NCBI GenBank assembly: GCA_964347915.1
Contig: CAYGAM010000013.1
Span: 1-32,748 of the forward strand
DNA from: CAYGAM01 sp964347915
Lineage (GTDB): Archaea > Thermoproteota > Nitrososphaeria > Nitrososphaerales > Nitrosopumilaceae
Length of the DNA stretch: 32,748 nt
Direction of reading: 5' to 3'
Below, in pieces: positions 16,074 through 22,973 of this stretch (positions are counted from its first letter, which is position 1; every line of letters starts with the position of its first letter). The position numbers and the translations under genes are program-made. The notes beneath the pieces are model-generated. The model searched no databases and was not told where the DNA came from. It saw only the letters and a program-made list of their open reading frames with translations.

Positions 16074-16535
16074 ATGCAGCTCCGATCACCGTATTGGAAA
16101 CGAGACAAAAATCTATCTCACTATGCGCAGGAAGGTTTGGCGAGTCCGGACACAAAATGGATAAGGAGGGAGATTCCAGGAGGGGGTGAAGGCAGGCGAT
16201 ATGTGATAAATTACAAAAAGGACGACCCGATAAAGCCGGATCTCATGAGCAAGCATGGCGGCAGGGTCAAGGCATTGAGATTTTCTGAGGGTGTGCCATT
16301 GGTAAATGATCTTATTGAGAAGGAACTCAATGGCAGCTATGACTATGTGACCAAGTCGGTCCTTGATGTCAGGAATCCGGAACACCGCAGGAAGTTCTAT
16401 GATACGCATGGTATTGACGGCAAACTGGTGGGAATAATTGGACGCACCAACCATGCAAAGCCGTTTGATGAATCATCAAAACATGCGTTTGAGAAAGTCG
16501 TGAATGAGGGATATACACCTACGATTGGGACATGA
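16074..16535 (+). CDS. Hypothetical protein (island orphan)
   Basis: 153-residue ORF, not recognised. From residue 28 on it has ordinary protein character: charged, with helix-like segments (PLVNDLIEKELNGSYDYVTK, NPEHRRKFYDTHGID, SSKHAFEKVVNEG). It lacks signal peptide, membrane segment, cysteine pairs or a catalytic motif. The in-frame stop at 16017 limits the start to after 16020; ATG 16074 is the first choice but the N-terminal 30 residues look less native, so a later start is possible. It lies on the same strand as the YwgA-like gene and the next small ORF and could belong to the same transferred segment. Confidence 0.5.
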   Translation: MQLRSPYWKRDKNLSHYAQEGLASPDTKWIRREIPGGGEGRRYVINYKKDDPIKPDLMSKHGGRVKALRFSEGVPLVNDLIEKELNGSYDYVTKSVLDVRNPEHRRKFYDTHGIDGKLVGIIGRTNHAKPFDESSKHAFEKVVNEGYTPTIGT

Positions 16536-16651
16536 AGAAATAGATGCGGCAAGGTGTATAATGATGTGAGCATGATTGTGAGCGCAGATGAGAATCGTCT
16601 GCAAATATTTAGAACAGTACAACCAGCTAGAGGTATTGGTAGTGTATAAGG

Positions 16652-16873
16652 ATGGCAACTATAAATCTCTCTGAACAGCAGACATTCAATAATCCTGCAT
16701 GGAGCAGGGGTTGTGGAGACAAATCAGAAACTGCAAAACAACTGGCGGCATACTATGATCATGGGTGGCTTGATCTTGATGAGTTGGAACCTCAAGCCGT
16801 GGAGCCTGTCAAGAAGGCATATGAGGATAGAGTCAAGATATGGGATGCACACTATGCCAAATACGGTGATTGA
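16652..16873 (+). CDS. Small hypothetical protein
   Basis: 73 residues, acidic, not recognised. Sequence such as ETAKQLAAYYDHGWLDLDEL and EPVKKAYEDRVKIWDAHYAK suggests a helical protein with good amino-acid balance, unlike random ORFs in this window. A purine-rich AAGG lies just before the ATG. It follows the 153-residue ORF by 116 bp on the same strand. No function can be proposed. Confidence 0.45.
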   Translation: MATINLSEQQTFNNPAWSRGCGDKSETAKQLAAYYDHGWLDLDELEPQAVEPVKKAYEDRVKIWDAHYAKYGD

Positions 16874-16978
16874 ACACATACTGCCGATCACAAGTTCTTG
16901 AATAATAACTATGCATAGCCGATCACAAAAAGGACAGGAAATTTTCGTAGCAACTCGTCCTCTGATTGCATACTGTAG

Positions 16979-17600
16979 ATGGATGATTGCGATGCGATTT
17001 GTTCGGCGCTAGTCGCCAACGACGGCAAAACCAGAGGACGAACAGCGCTCCAAAAGTTTGTCTGCCTTTCCAGCAAAAAGATCTCGGAACTTGGTGTGTT
17101 GCAGCATGCTGCCAGCTATTACAGGCCGTTCAGCTCTGGCCTGGGATTAGCATGAGAAAAGGCGCCTCGTATTTCTTTTTGTACGAGGCCGGCACGCCGG
17201 GAGATCTGTTTGGCGTGTACGCATATGGTCTTGCCAGAGACGGACGGATTATAGCCAAAAACTCAAAAAAAGGCGCAAGGACGCGTTTGACAAGGCTGCC
17301 AAAATTGTCCGCACCTACAAAGACTTCTCCGGACTAAAATCCGTTGTCAGCTTGGCATGCATAAATCCGACATGTCATTTCCGGATGCGGCGGCATGAGC
17401 CAGGAAACTTGGATGGAAGGCATCAAAATACAACATTGAGCAGGGCGCAAAATTCTTGGAATGGCTGGAACTTGACAAAGCATCCTGAAGGCTGTTTCAT
17501 ATTCAAGTCCGTCCGGGATCCAATTTGAGGATTCATAGACCTGCCTGAAACAGAAACCATGATAATAGACGCGTCCTATTCCGAAGACTGCAAGGCATAA
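16979..17600 (+). pseudogene. Frameshifted YwgA-like gene
   Basis: A reading frame starting at ATG 16979 gives MDDCDAICSALVANDGKTRG followed by RTALQKFVCL and later YYRPFSSGLG, which matches the GR-x-x-LQK...Y-x-PFSS signature of the YwgA-like winged-helix family. It stops at TGA 17153-17155. Native-looking coding then continues in other frames: ASYFFLYEAGTPGDLFGVYA (17167 on), then DAFDKAAKIVRTYKDFSGLK (17280 on), then KASKYNIEQGAKFLEWLELD (17420-17485), then GCFIFKSVRDPI, a TGA at 17525, and GFIDLPETETMIIDASY to a stop near 17600. Several frameshifts and a nonsense codon indicate an inactivated gene, unless sequencing errors are dense here. It may be a degraded relative of 15145-15783. Confidence 0.55.
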
Positions 17601-17975
17601 GCTTCTCACGCAGGCCTTTTTCTAACTCTGCCGCAAGCTGCCTGCATGCCGCCCAGGCATAAATATTGACAGTCAGTTTTGGCTGCGTTCTATGGGCGTG
17701 AGCCTCCAAGAATCATTGCGAACATCATGCCAATGCCGCCATTCTTGCGCCTGCGGCATTTTTCACGGACGTCTTTCCTTATGCCCTGTCCGAAAATACA
17801 AAATCTGGCGCGGTTCAGGGACTGGCGAGCAGGCGCCTCTGCGTGACTACTGGCAATTACATGTATTGCCGCTGAAAAATAACGATTTGTGCGTATATTT
17901 CTTCGCTGATACGACATCATTTCTAATTGGCAGTATAGATCCTGCAGCCGCCGCTGCCATGCTCTGAATTGAAGG
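17601..17975. other. Spacer before tRNA-Lys, possible promoter but no credible gene
   Basis: 375 bp. A good TATA-like CATAAATATT (about 17657-17667) is followed about 30 nt later by ATG 17692, which opens a 91-codon ORF. That translation is rich in Cys, Ser and Arg and lacks ordinary protein character. A minus-strand ORF overlaps it. Neither is called. Confidence 0.4.
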
Positions 17976-18049
17976 CGGGTCTAGAGGGATTCGAACCCCC
18001 GACAGCCGGATTAAGAGTCCGGTGCTCTACCTGGCTGAGCCATAGACCC
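17976..18049 (-). tRNA. tRNA-Lys (CUU anticodon)
   Basis: The cloverleaf is complete on the minus strand: acceptor GGGTCTA/TAGACCC, D stem GCTC/GAGC, anticodon stem CCGGA/TCCGG with loop CTCTTAA (anticodon CTT), T stem GGGGG/CCCTC with loop TTCGAAT, discriminator G. No intron; CCA is not encoded. Its 3' end faces the accessory island to the left. Confidence 0.95.
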
Positions 18050-18072
18050 ACTGTATAATCGTGGGCGGTTTT

Positions 18073-18090
18073 GATTATTATTATAAAGTT
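18073..18090 (-). promoter_or_regulatory. TATA box of tRNA-Lys
   Basis: AACTTTATAATAATAATC on the minus strand lies about 34 nt upstream of the mature tRNA 5' end, consistent with a short 5' leader removed by RNase P. Confidence 0.55.
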
Positions 18091-18096
18091 GGGTTT

Positions 18097-18693
18097 TTAG
18101 TTTTCGACTTTGATCTCATTGTACTTTTCCAAAATCGCCGTAAGCACAGTCGATACCGGAACATTGTTCATCTTTTTCTTTTCATCCAGCAGCTTGCGGT
18201 ACGCGTCAAGCGTAATGTATACCGGAATTGAGCCGTTTCCTTCAAGCAGCCCCCGCACATTGTACAGCGCAGTCTCCATTCCGCGCTCTGCCGACTTTGC
18301 AAACTTTGCCTTGTCCATTATGCTGCCGAGCGGACCAAACGGCATTTCATACTCAACTGTCATTGTAACAATGGTGAGATTGTCTCCTTTTGATTCAAAC
18401 TCGTTTGTAATCTGCCATCTCTTGAAAGGGCCGTCTATCTGCTTTGCAGCTATTCTGCGCTCCCTGTCAAATTCCGTAGTCTCGCAGTCCCATTCCAGAC
18501 GCTTGCCGCCAAAGTCGCCGATGACTCTGAACGTTGTTCCAACGCCCATGCCTTCCTTGATATCCATCGGCACGACAGACATTCCGACTGTCCCATTCTT
18601 CATCTGATCCGAAACATGTTCCGGGCGTGCGAAATATGTGAACACGGATTCTATAGGCGCCTTTATCTCAATGGACTTTGCAACTACAGTCAT
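18097..18693 (-). CDS. SRPBCC (START-like) protein with C-terminal ribbon-helix-helix-like segment
   Basis: 198 residues. The N-terminal 145 residues are a SRPBCC ligand-binding or cyclase-like fold: KSIEIKAPIESVFTYFARPE, GVGTTFRVIGDFGG, LEWDCETTEFDRERRI, and VTMTVEYEMPFGPLG. The last 45 residues (IPVYITLDAYRKLLDEKKKM, then VPVSTVLTAILEKY) look like a ribbon-helix-helix DNA-binding unit. If both are functional, a ligand-responsive regulator is possible, but this is inference; oligomerisation is an alternative. The ATG at 18693 is preferred to the one at 18873 because the fold begins there and a TATA box sits 27 nt upstream. Confidence 0.8.
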   Translation of the reverse strand: MTVVAKSIEIKAPIESVFTYFARPEHVSDQMKNGTVGMSVVPMDIKEGMGVGTTFRVIGDFGGKRLEWDCETTEFDRERRIAAKQIDGPFKRWQITNEFESKGDNLTIVTMTVEYEMPFGPLGSIMDKAKFAKSAERGMETALYNVRGLLEGNGSIPVYITLDAYRKLLDEKKKMNNVPVSTVLTAILEKYNEIKVEN

Positions 18694-18713
18694 CAATTCC
18701 AGCTTTTGACAAA

Positions 18714-18726
18714 GATGATTTAAAGC
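18714..18726 (-). promoter_or_regulatory. TATA box of SRPBCC gene
   Basis: GCTTTAAATCATC (minus strand) is centred 27 nt from the ATG at 18693, predicting a leaderless mRNA. Confidence 0.6.
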
Positions 18727-19008
18727 TTTGTTAAGCCAGTACATTGCACAATTATTGCATCCTGCGAAAGCGCAAAGCATTCTGCCAAAGCAGGCCGGAT
18801 GCACAAGCAGCAGGCTGTCCGGGTACGATGATGTCCTGTACCGGAACACTGCCGCTGCCTCCTGCATCATCATGCGCTGCGCAGTGCAGCATGCGAAATT
18901 GCATCATGGACGCTGCCGATGCGGCGCGCATGACCGGCCGCCAGCCGCCTGACAATCATATCATTTATGATATGGAGCCTGCATTGAGGTATCAATGGAG
19001 CGTCACAG
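18727..19008. other. Spacer rich in GCAT/TGCA words
   Basis: About 280 bp between divergent genes. It is dense in short words such as GCATCATCATGCGC and CAGCATGCG. No gene, RNA or ordered repeat is recognised. A GGAG at about 18997 could serve as ribosome-binding site for mtnA. Confidence 0.4.
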
Positions 19009-20058
19009 ATGAGCAGTCCGGGTGATGCATTGCGCACTGTTGAGTGGCGCGGCGGCAAGGTGGTAATGATCGATCAAACCAAGCTGCCGTCGCAGCTCGC
19101 ATTTGTCGAGTATGAAGACTATGCAGACGTGGCTGATGCAATAAGAAATCTTGTAGTGAGAGGAGCTCCGGCCATCGGCGTGTCAGGCGCATTCGGAATG
19201 GCGCTGGCAGCCAGGCAGAGCAGCGCGGAGACCGTCCAGGATCTTATGGGAGATCTTGACCGGGCGCGCCAGACACTTCTTGAGACAAGGCCTACTGCCG
19301 TCAATCTCAAGTGGGGGCTGGACCGCATCATGGAAACTGCGCGGCAAGGCAGGACTGCATCAGAGATTCGGGACATGATACTGAGTGAAGCAAAGAGGAT
19401 GGCGGAAGACGACATTAAGAAAAACCGGGCCATGGGCGCCCATGGCGCCGTTCTCTTTGATGAAAATGATACTATAATGACGCACTGCAATGCGGGCGCG
19501 CTGGCTACTGTAGCGTACGGCACGGCTCTGGGAGTAATCCGGGCGGCAAAAGAGGCTGGAAAGAATGTCAAAGTCATAGCTACCGAGACCAGGCCGGTGC
19601 AGCAGGGCTCAAGGCTTACGGTATTTGAGCTCCAGCATGACGGCATAGATGTCAGCCTGATTCCGGACACTGCCGTGGGCTATTCGATGGCAAACCGCCT
19701 TGTGGACCTGGTAATTGTAGGCGCAGACAGAATACTCAGAACGGGACACGTATACAACAAGATTGGCACGTACCAGGTGGCAACGATGGCAAGGCAGCAC
19801 GGCATTCCGTTTTACGTAGCAGCTCCACTCTCAACGTTTGACATGGAGAGCAGCCCGGATGACGTGGTCATTGAGCAGCGAAGGCCGAGCGAAGTTACTC
19901 AGACGGGAGGCAGAATGACGGCTCCGCCGGGCATAGGAGTGATAAACCCGGCATTTGATGCAACGCCGCCGGAACTGATTACGGGAATAATCACAGAGCG
20001 CGGCATAGCCGAGCCGCCGTTTGAAGACTCGATTCCAAGGCTGTTTGAGCAGCCATGA
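19009..20058 (+). CDS. mtnA: S-methyl-5-thioribose-1-phosphate isomerase
   Basis: 349 residues, full length. It converts methylthioribose-1-phosphate to methylthioribulose-1-phosphate in methionine salvage, in the cytosol. Family blocks are present: TVEWRGGKV, VRGAPAIGVSGAFGMALA, NLKWGLDRI, THCNAGALATVAYGTALG with the catalytic cysteine at 160, ATETRPVQQGSRLT, and VGADRI with the catalytic aspartate at 240. With this start both residues fall at the same numbers as in the Bacillus enzyme, which supports ATG 19009. Related aIF2B-like and ribose-1,5-bisphosphate isomerase proteins are archaeal alternatives, but the Cys and Asp context is MtnA-like. No other methionine-salvage gene is adjacent. 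Confidence 0.9.
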   Translation: MSSPGDALRTVEWRGGKVVMIDQTKLPSQLAFVEYEDYADVADAIRNLVVRGAPAIGVSGAFGMALAARQSSAETVQDLMGDLDRARQTLLETRPTAVNLKWGLDRIMETARQGRTASEIRDMILSEAKRMAEDDIKKNRAMGAHGAVLFDENDTIMTHCNAGALATVAYGTALGVIRAAKEAGKNVKVIATETRPVQQGSRLTVFELQHDGIDVSLIPDTAVGYSMANRLVDLVIVGADRILRTGHVYNKIGTYQVATMARQHGIPFYVAAPLSTFDMESSPDDVVIEQRRPSEVTQTGGRMTAPPGIGVINPAFDATPPELITGIITERGIAEPPFEDSIPRLFEQP

Positions 20059-20079
20059 ACGCCAGAGTCATTCTACGAT

Positions 20080-20112
20080 CTAAAAATTTTTATTGTTTTT
20101 CAAATTTTTTTC
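20080..20112 (+). promoter_or_regulatory. A/T-rich terminator-promoter region before MIP18-PqqD gene
   Basis: Runs of T after mtnA can terminate it. TTTTTATTG (20087-20095) is centred 26 nt before the ATG at 20117 and can serve as TATA box for the next gene. Confidence 0.5.
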
Positions 20113-20116
20113 TAGC

Positions 20117-20752
20117 ATGGTAACCCAGGAAGCAGTGCGTGAGTCGCTCAAGCAGTGCATGGATCCCGAAGTTTCAATCAATATTGTAGACATGGGACTC
20201 ATATACGGCATAGACGTACAGGATGGCAGCGTAGGCATCAAGATGACCCTGACTACGCGGAGCTGTCCTCTCCACGACACGCTGATATCTGATGTTACCA
20301 GGTACGTAAAAAAAGTGCCGGGCGTGCAAGATGTCAAAGTGGATATTGTGTGGGATCCGCCGTGGAGCATTGACAAGATGTCTGACGAGGCCAAAAACAT
20401 CCTAAAGCAGATGGGCGGAGCAGCGACGCCCGCCCCGATAGACTATGCTACGGCACTGCCGCAGGGAGTGGGGAATCTAGTCAAGCAGGACGACGGCTCC
20501 ATGGTGCTCTCAAACGAGCATGAGCAGGGCTTTATGGTGAATCAGGCAATCGTGGACTTTTGGCGGTCATGCAACGGCAAGAGGCGCATAACCGAACTGG
20601 TAGACATCTTTGCCAAACGGACCGGACTTGTCCGCAATCAGGTGGAAAAGGAGGTCATGCAGCTGCTGCAGCAGCTGCGAGACGGCGGGCTGATTGTGCT
20701 TGCAGCGCGTCCTGACAAGCCCAATGTTGAGTTTAAGGATTCAAAAAGCTAG
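20117..20752 (+). CDS. MIP18-family (DUF59) protein fused to PqqD-like domain
   Basis: 211 residues. The N-terminal half is a MIP18/SufT-type iron-sulfur assembly domain: MDPEVSINIVDMGLIYGI, MTLTTRSCPLHDTL with the conserved T-x-x-x-C-P-type loop, and VDIVWDPPWSIDKMS. The C-terminal half (LSNEHEQGFMVNQAIVDFWR, then NGKRRITELVDIF to LRDGGLIVL) resembles PqqD, a small winged-helix peptide-binding module. The combination suggests a cluster-assembly factor with a docking module; the partner is unknown. ATG 20117 is chosen over an earlier in-frame start because the region upstream is the promoter. Confidence 0.8.
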   Translation: MVTQEAVRESLKQCMDPEVSINIVDMGLIYGIDVQDGSVGIKMTLTTRSCPLHDTLISDVTRYVKKVPGVQDVKVDIVWDPPWSIDKMSDEAKNILKQMGGAATPAPIDYATALPQGVGNLVKQDDGSMVLSNEHEQGFMVNQAIVDFWRSCNGKRRITELVDIFAKRTGLVRNQVEKEVMQLLQQLRDGGLIVLAARPDKPNVEFKDSKS

Positions 20753-20823
20753 GGAATTTCGGCGCCGCCTGGCTGCAAAACGGCATAATCTTCGCACTGC
20801 CGTGGCTTCGGCCTACCGACAGA

Positions 20824-20835
20824 TTTTTAATAAAA
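20824..20835 (+). promoter_or_regulatory. TATA box of HEPN gene
   Basis: TTTTTAATAAAA is centred 22-25 nt before two adjacent ATG codons (20851, 20854), indicating a leaderless mRNA. Confidence 0.5.
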
Positions 20836-20853
20836 TTGCGGCGCGTCTCTATG

Positions 20854-21348
20854 ATGACATGCAAGATGCACGACGCCACGGTTGTAGGCAAGTTTGAAGA
20901 ATCCTTGAGAAACTTTGTCGTTGAGCGCCTGTCTAATGCAGACAATTGGTGGACTGCCTGCATTCCACAGCATGTTAGAGCAGCCGCGGATGACCGGTTT
21001 AGGCGCGCGCAGAAAGCCAACAACTATTTGAACAAGCCCGATTTTGACGTTACCGACTATCTGAATTTTGACGACTATGAGTCGATAATTACCAAAAAGG
21101 ACAACTGGAAGAAGCATTTTGCCGATGTCTTCATTGACGAGCGCGTATTTCGGCACAAGATGGATACGCTGCTCTCGCTGCGAAACGATGTCATGCACGG
21201 GCGGACGCTAAACCAGATAAACAAGCTCCGGCTCAGGCTGCACTGCTACGATCTGCTGTCACAAATACATGAAAATCCAAAGCAGGAGCGGCGGATCGAA
21301 AACGACGATCTGCTCAGAATGCTCGGACTGGACCGCTGCGACCTGTAG
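20854..21348 (+). CDS. HEPN-domain protein (Swt1-like)
   Basis: 164-residue helical protein. Near the C-terminus, LRNDVMHGR contains the R-x4-H motif (R110, H115) that is the active site of HEPN ribonucleases. Upstream, ADNWWTACIPQHVRAAADDR and the overall all-helical layout resemble the HEPN unit of Swt1-type proteins. Many HEPN proteins are RNA-cutting toxins or defence effectors, but here the gene sits in a core-gene context without a visible MNT or other antitoxin partner, so a housekeeping RNA-processing role is equally possible. Start chosen by TATA spacing; 20851 and 20866 are alternatives. Confidence 0.65.
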   Translation: MTCKMHDATVVGKFEESLRNFVVERLSNADNWWTACIPQHVRAAADDRFRRAQKANNYLNKPDFDVTDYLNFDDYESIITKKDNWKKHFADVFIDERVFRHKMDTLLSLRNDVMHGRTLNQINKLRLRLHCYDLLSQIHENPKQERRIENDDLLRMLGLDRCDL

Positions 21349-21386
21349 GGGAACTGTTTTAGAGCCGCGTCCTCATGCCGAATCCG

Positions 21387-22031
21387 TCAAACTGAGCTTG
21401 AGCTTGCGCCGTCAAAGCTTATTGTAACGCCGGACAGGTATTTTATCCTGTCCTGGACGATTCCTTTTACGAAATTTCCGATCTCGGACGGCTTTCCCAT
21501 TCTGCCCATTGGCAGGGAAGACGCCACTGCCTCAATGTCCTCAAACAACTCCCTGGTTCTGTCCGTGCTGATCAGCCCGGGCGCTATGTTGATGCAGCTG
21601 ACGCCGCGCCTGGCGTACTCTTTGCTCAGAGTTTTCAGGACGCTGGAGAACGCTGAGCGGTACGCGCCCGATATGACAAGCTTTGGATTGGGCTCCCTTA
21701 TCACTCCAGAACTTATCAGAAAGACGTATCCTCCGTCTCGTATTTTTATGCCGTCAAGCAGCAGGCAGAACCCAAGAAAGAGCTGGTTGTGATACTTGGA
21801 CCACTCTGGAATGGTTACCTGGCCAAACTCCTTGGGAGGCGGTCCGCCCGTATTCAGTACGATGATATCCGTTTCTTTGTTCTCGCCGGCGAATTTTTTT
21901 ACGCTGTCAAGATCCGACGTATCTATCTGCTTTCTGGATGTAGCAAGCACATTGCATCCTATGGATCTTAGGGATTCGGCAATGGCCTTGCCTATTCCGC
22001 GCGAGCCGCCTATTACTATGGCGTCAGTCAT
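21387..22031 (-). CDS. Short-chain dehydrogenase/reductase family protein
   Basis: 214 residues with a Rossmann N-terminus (IVIGGSRGIGKAIA, residues 6-18) for NAD(P) binding, NTGG at 60-63, ISS at 106-108, and a PG-x-I-x-T segment (APGLISTDRTREL). The usual Y-x3-K catalytic pair reads Y124-R-S-A-F128, so the lysine is missing. A group of 3-oxoacyl-ACP-reductase-like SDRs shares the pattern of PN, then L-x-I/L-S, then R, and K-T-L-S-x-E without canonical Y-x3-K. The reaction is therefore unknown. It is convergent with the HEPN gene and lies downstream of the 79-residue ORF on the same strand. Confidence 0.85.
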   Translation of the reverse strand: MTDAIVIGGSRGIGKAIAESLRSIGCNVLATSRKQIDTSDLDSVKKFAGENKETDIIVLNTGGPPPKEFGQVTIPEWSKYHNQLFLGFCLLLDGIKIRDGGYVFLISSGVIREPNPKLVISGAYRSAFSSVLKTLSKEYARRGVSCINIAPGLISTDRTRELFEDIEAVASSLPMGRMGKPSEIGNFVKGIVQDRIKYLSGVTISFDGASSSSV

Positions 22032-22053
22032 GCCATAGCGTCGGGCGGGGGGA

Positions 22054-22293
22054 TTAAATCTCTTTTATCTCGGTTATCGTGCCCAGCACGGAATCCATTC
22101 GCACTACGGCCCTTTTATCGCTCCAGCCCAGGGCAACATACCAGTCGCCCGCGTCGTCGTGGTACTTTGTCTCAAGTACCGCAATCTCCTGCGGGTCTGG
22201 GCCGTACTTTTTAGCAATTCCTGAAACTGCAAGCGATACGGCCTCTTTTTCCTTTTCAAGCCTGCGCTTCATCAGTCCTATTCCAGGAGCCAT
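22054..22293 (-). CDS. Conserved-looking small protein, function unknown
   Basis: 79 residues from ATG 22293. An amphipathic helix (GLMKRRLEKEKEAVSLAVSG) is followed by beta-rich segments (EIAVLETKYHDDAGDWYVAL, RAVVRMDSVLGTITEI), as in small alpha/beta regulatory or PepSY-like folds; I do not recognise the family. The ORF could extend to 22383, but a TATA box CATTATATTAGG (22316-22329) is centred 30 nt upstream of 22293, so the shorter form is preferred. It lies 22 bp before the SDR gene on the same strand, a likely two-gene transcript. Confidence 0.6.
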   Translation of the reverse strand: MAPGIGLMKRRLEKEKEAVSLAVSGIAKKYGPDPQEIAVLETKYHDDAGDWYVALGWSDKRAVVRMDSVLGTITEIKEI

Positions 22294-22530
22294 AACGCTG
22301 ATACTGCCTTTTGCTCCTAATATAATGCCTGCATTGCGCAGCCAAGCGCATCGTGCCCAGAACAGCTGCATTTGCCTTGTCATTGGGCATGCGCTAAGAC
22401 GCGCTTTGATTGGCGCCTGGTTCTGACAACTGCGTGATCATCGGCACGCTTTGCATGGGCTGCTGCGGCGCATGATTCTGCATGATGCCTGGGCAGGCAT
22501 TGCTTTGCGCGTGCAGGCCTTGGCATGTCA

Positions 22531-22536
22531 AAAAAA
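22531..22536 (-). terminator. T6 tract after tRNA-Arg
   Basis: Six T residues on the minus strand immediately follow the acceptor stem, a usual archaeal terminator. Confidence 0.5.
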
Positions 22537-22610
22537 GGGCTCGGAGGGCTTCGATCCCTCGACCTGGCGGTCCGAAGCCGCCCGCACTGTCCTGACTGTG
22601 CTACGAGTCC
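22537..22610 (-). tRNA. tRNA-Arg (UCG anticodon), with atypical bases
   Basis: A cloverleaf forms on the minus strand: D stem GCAC/GTGC, anticodon stem GGCGG/CCGCC with loop CTTCGGA (anticodon TCG), T stem GAGGG/CCCTC. Odd points: the acceptor GGACTCG/CGAGCCC has an A-C mismatch at 3-70, the T loop is ATCGAAG with A where T54 is normally invariant, and the discriminator would be T. A 14-bp palindrome CCAAGTATACTTGG (22609-22622) spans the 5' end. It may be functional or decaying. Confidence 0.8.
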
Positions 22611-22622
22611 AAGTATACTTGG

Positions 22623-22973
22623 GGAATATACAATCTAAATATCTGACTATTTTTATCGCCGCCGAACCTCTTGGCATTCTGCCTGAGGGCGGCTGAGCTG
22701 CATTAAATTGGAAATATTCGCGCATCCTGCTGCTGTTCGCTTGCGGCGCAGTTCCGCCGCAATGCCGTTGCGGTGCAGCAATGCTTGGGGCCTCTGCCAC
22801 GTTCTGGACTCTTGCCTGGGGAGACGCGCCTGATTTGGAGCCTGGCGGTCTGCAGCATGCGTTATGGAAATTTCCTCCATGTGCTTGACTGCTCTGAAAG
22901 CGCCGCCTTTGGCATGCCATGCTTTGCAGAACCGCATCATGGAAAAGGAGCCGCCTTACCGTTAGGATAAATT
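22623..22973. other. Spacer between tRNA-Arg and aminotransferase gene
   Basis: 350 bp without a credible gene. The left end is A/T-rich (22623-22660) and probably holds the tRNA promoter on the minus strand. The rest is rich in GCA/TGC words. I see no clear TATA box for the gene at 22974. Confidence 0.4.

Noticed and set aside
17692..17967. Plus-strand 91-codon ORF preceded by a TATA-like box
   Set aside because: The box is good but the translation has an abnormal Cys/Ser/Arg content and a complementary ORF overlaps it. No family is recognised.
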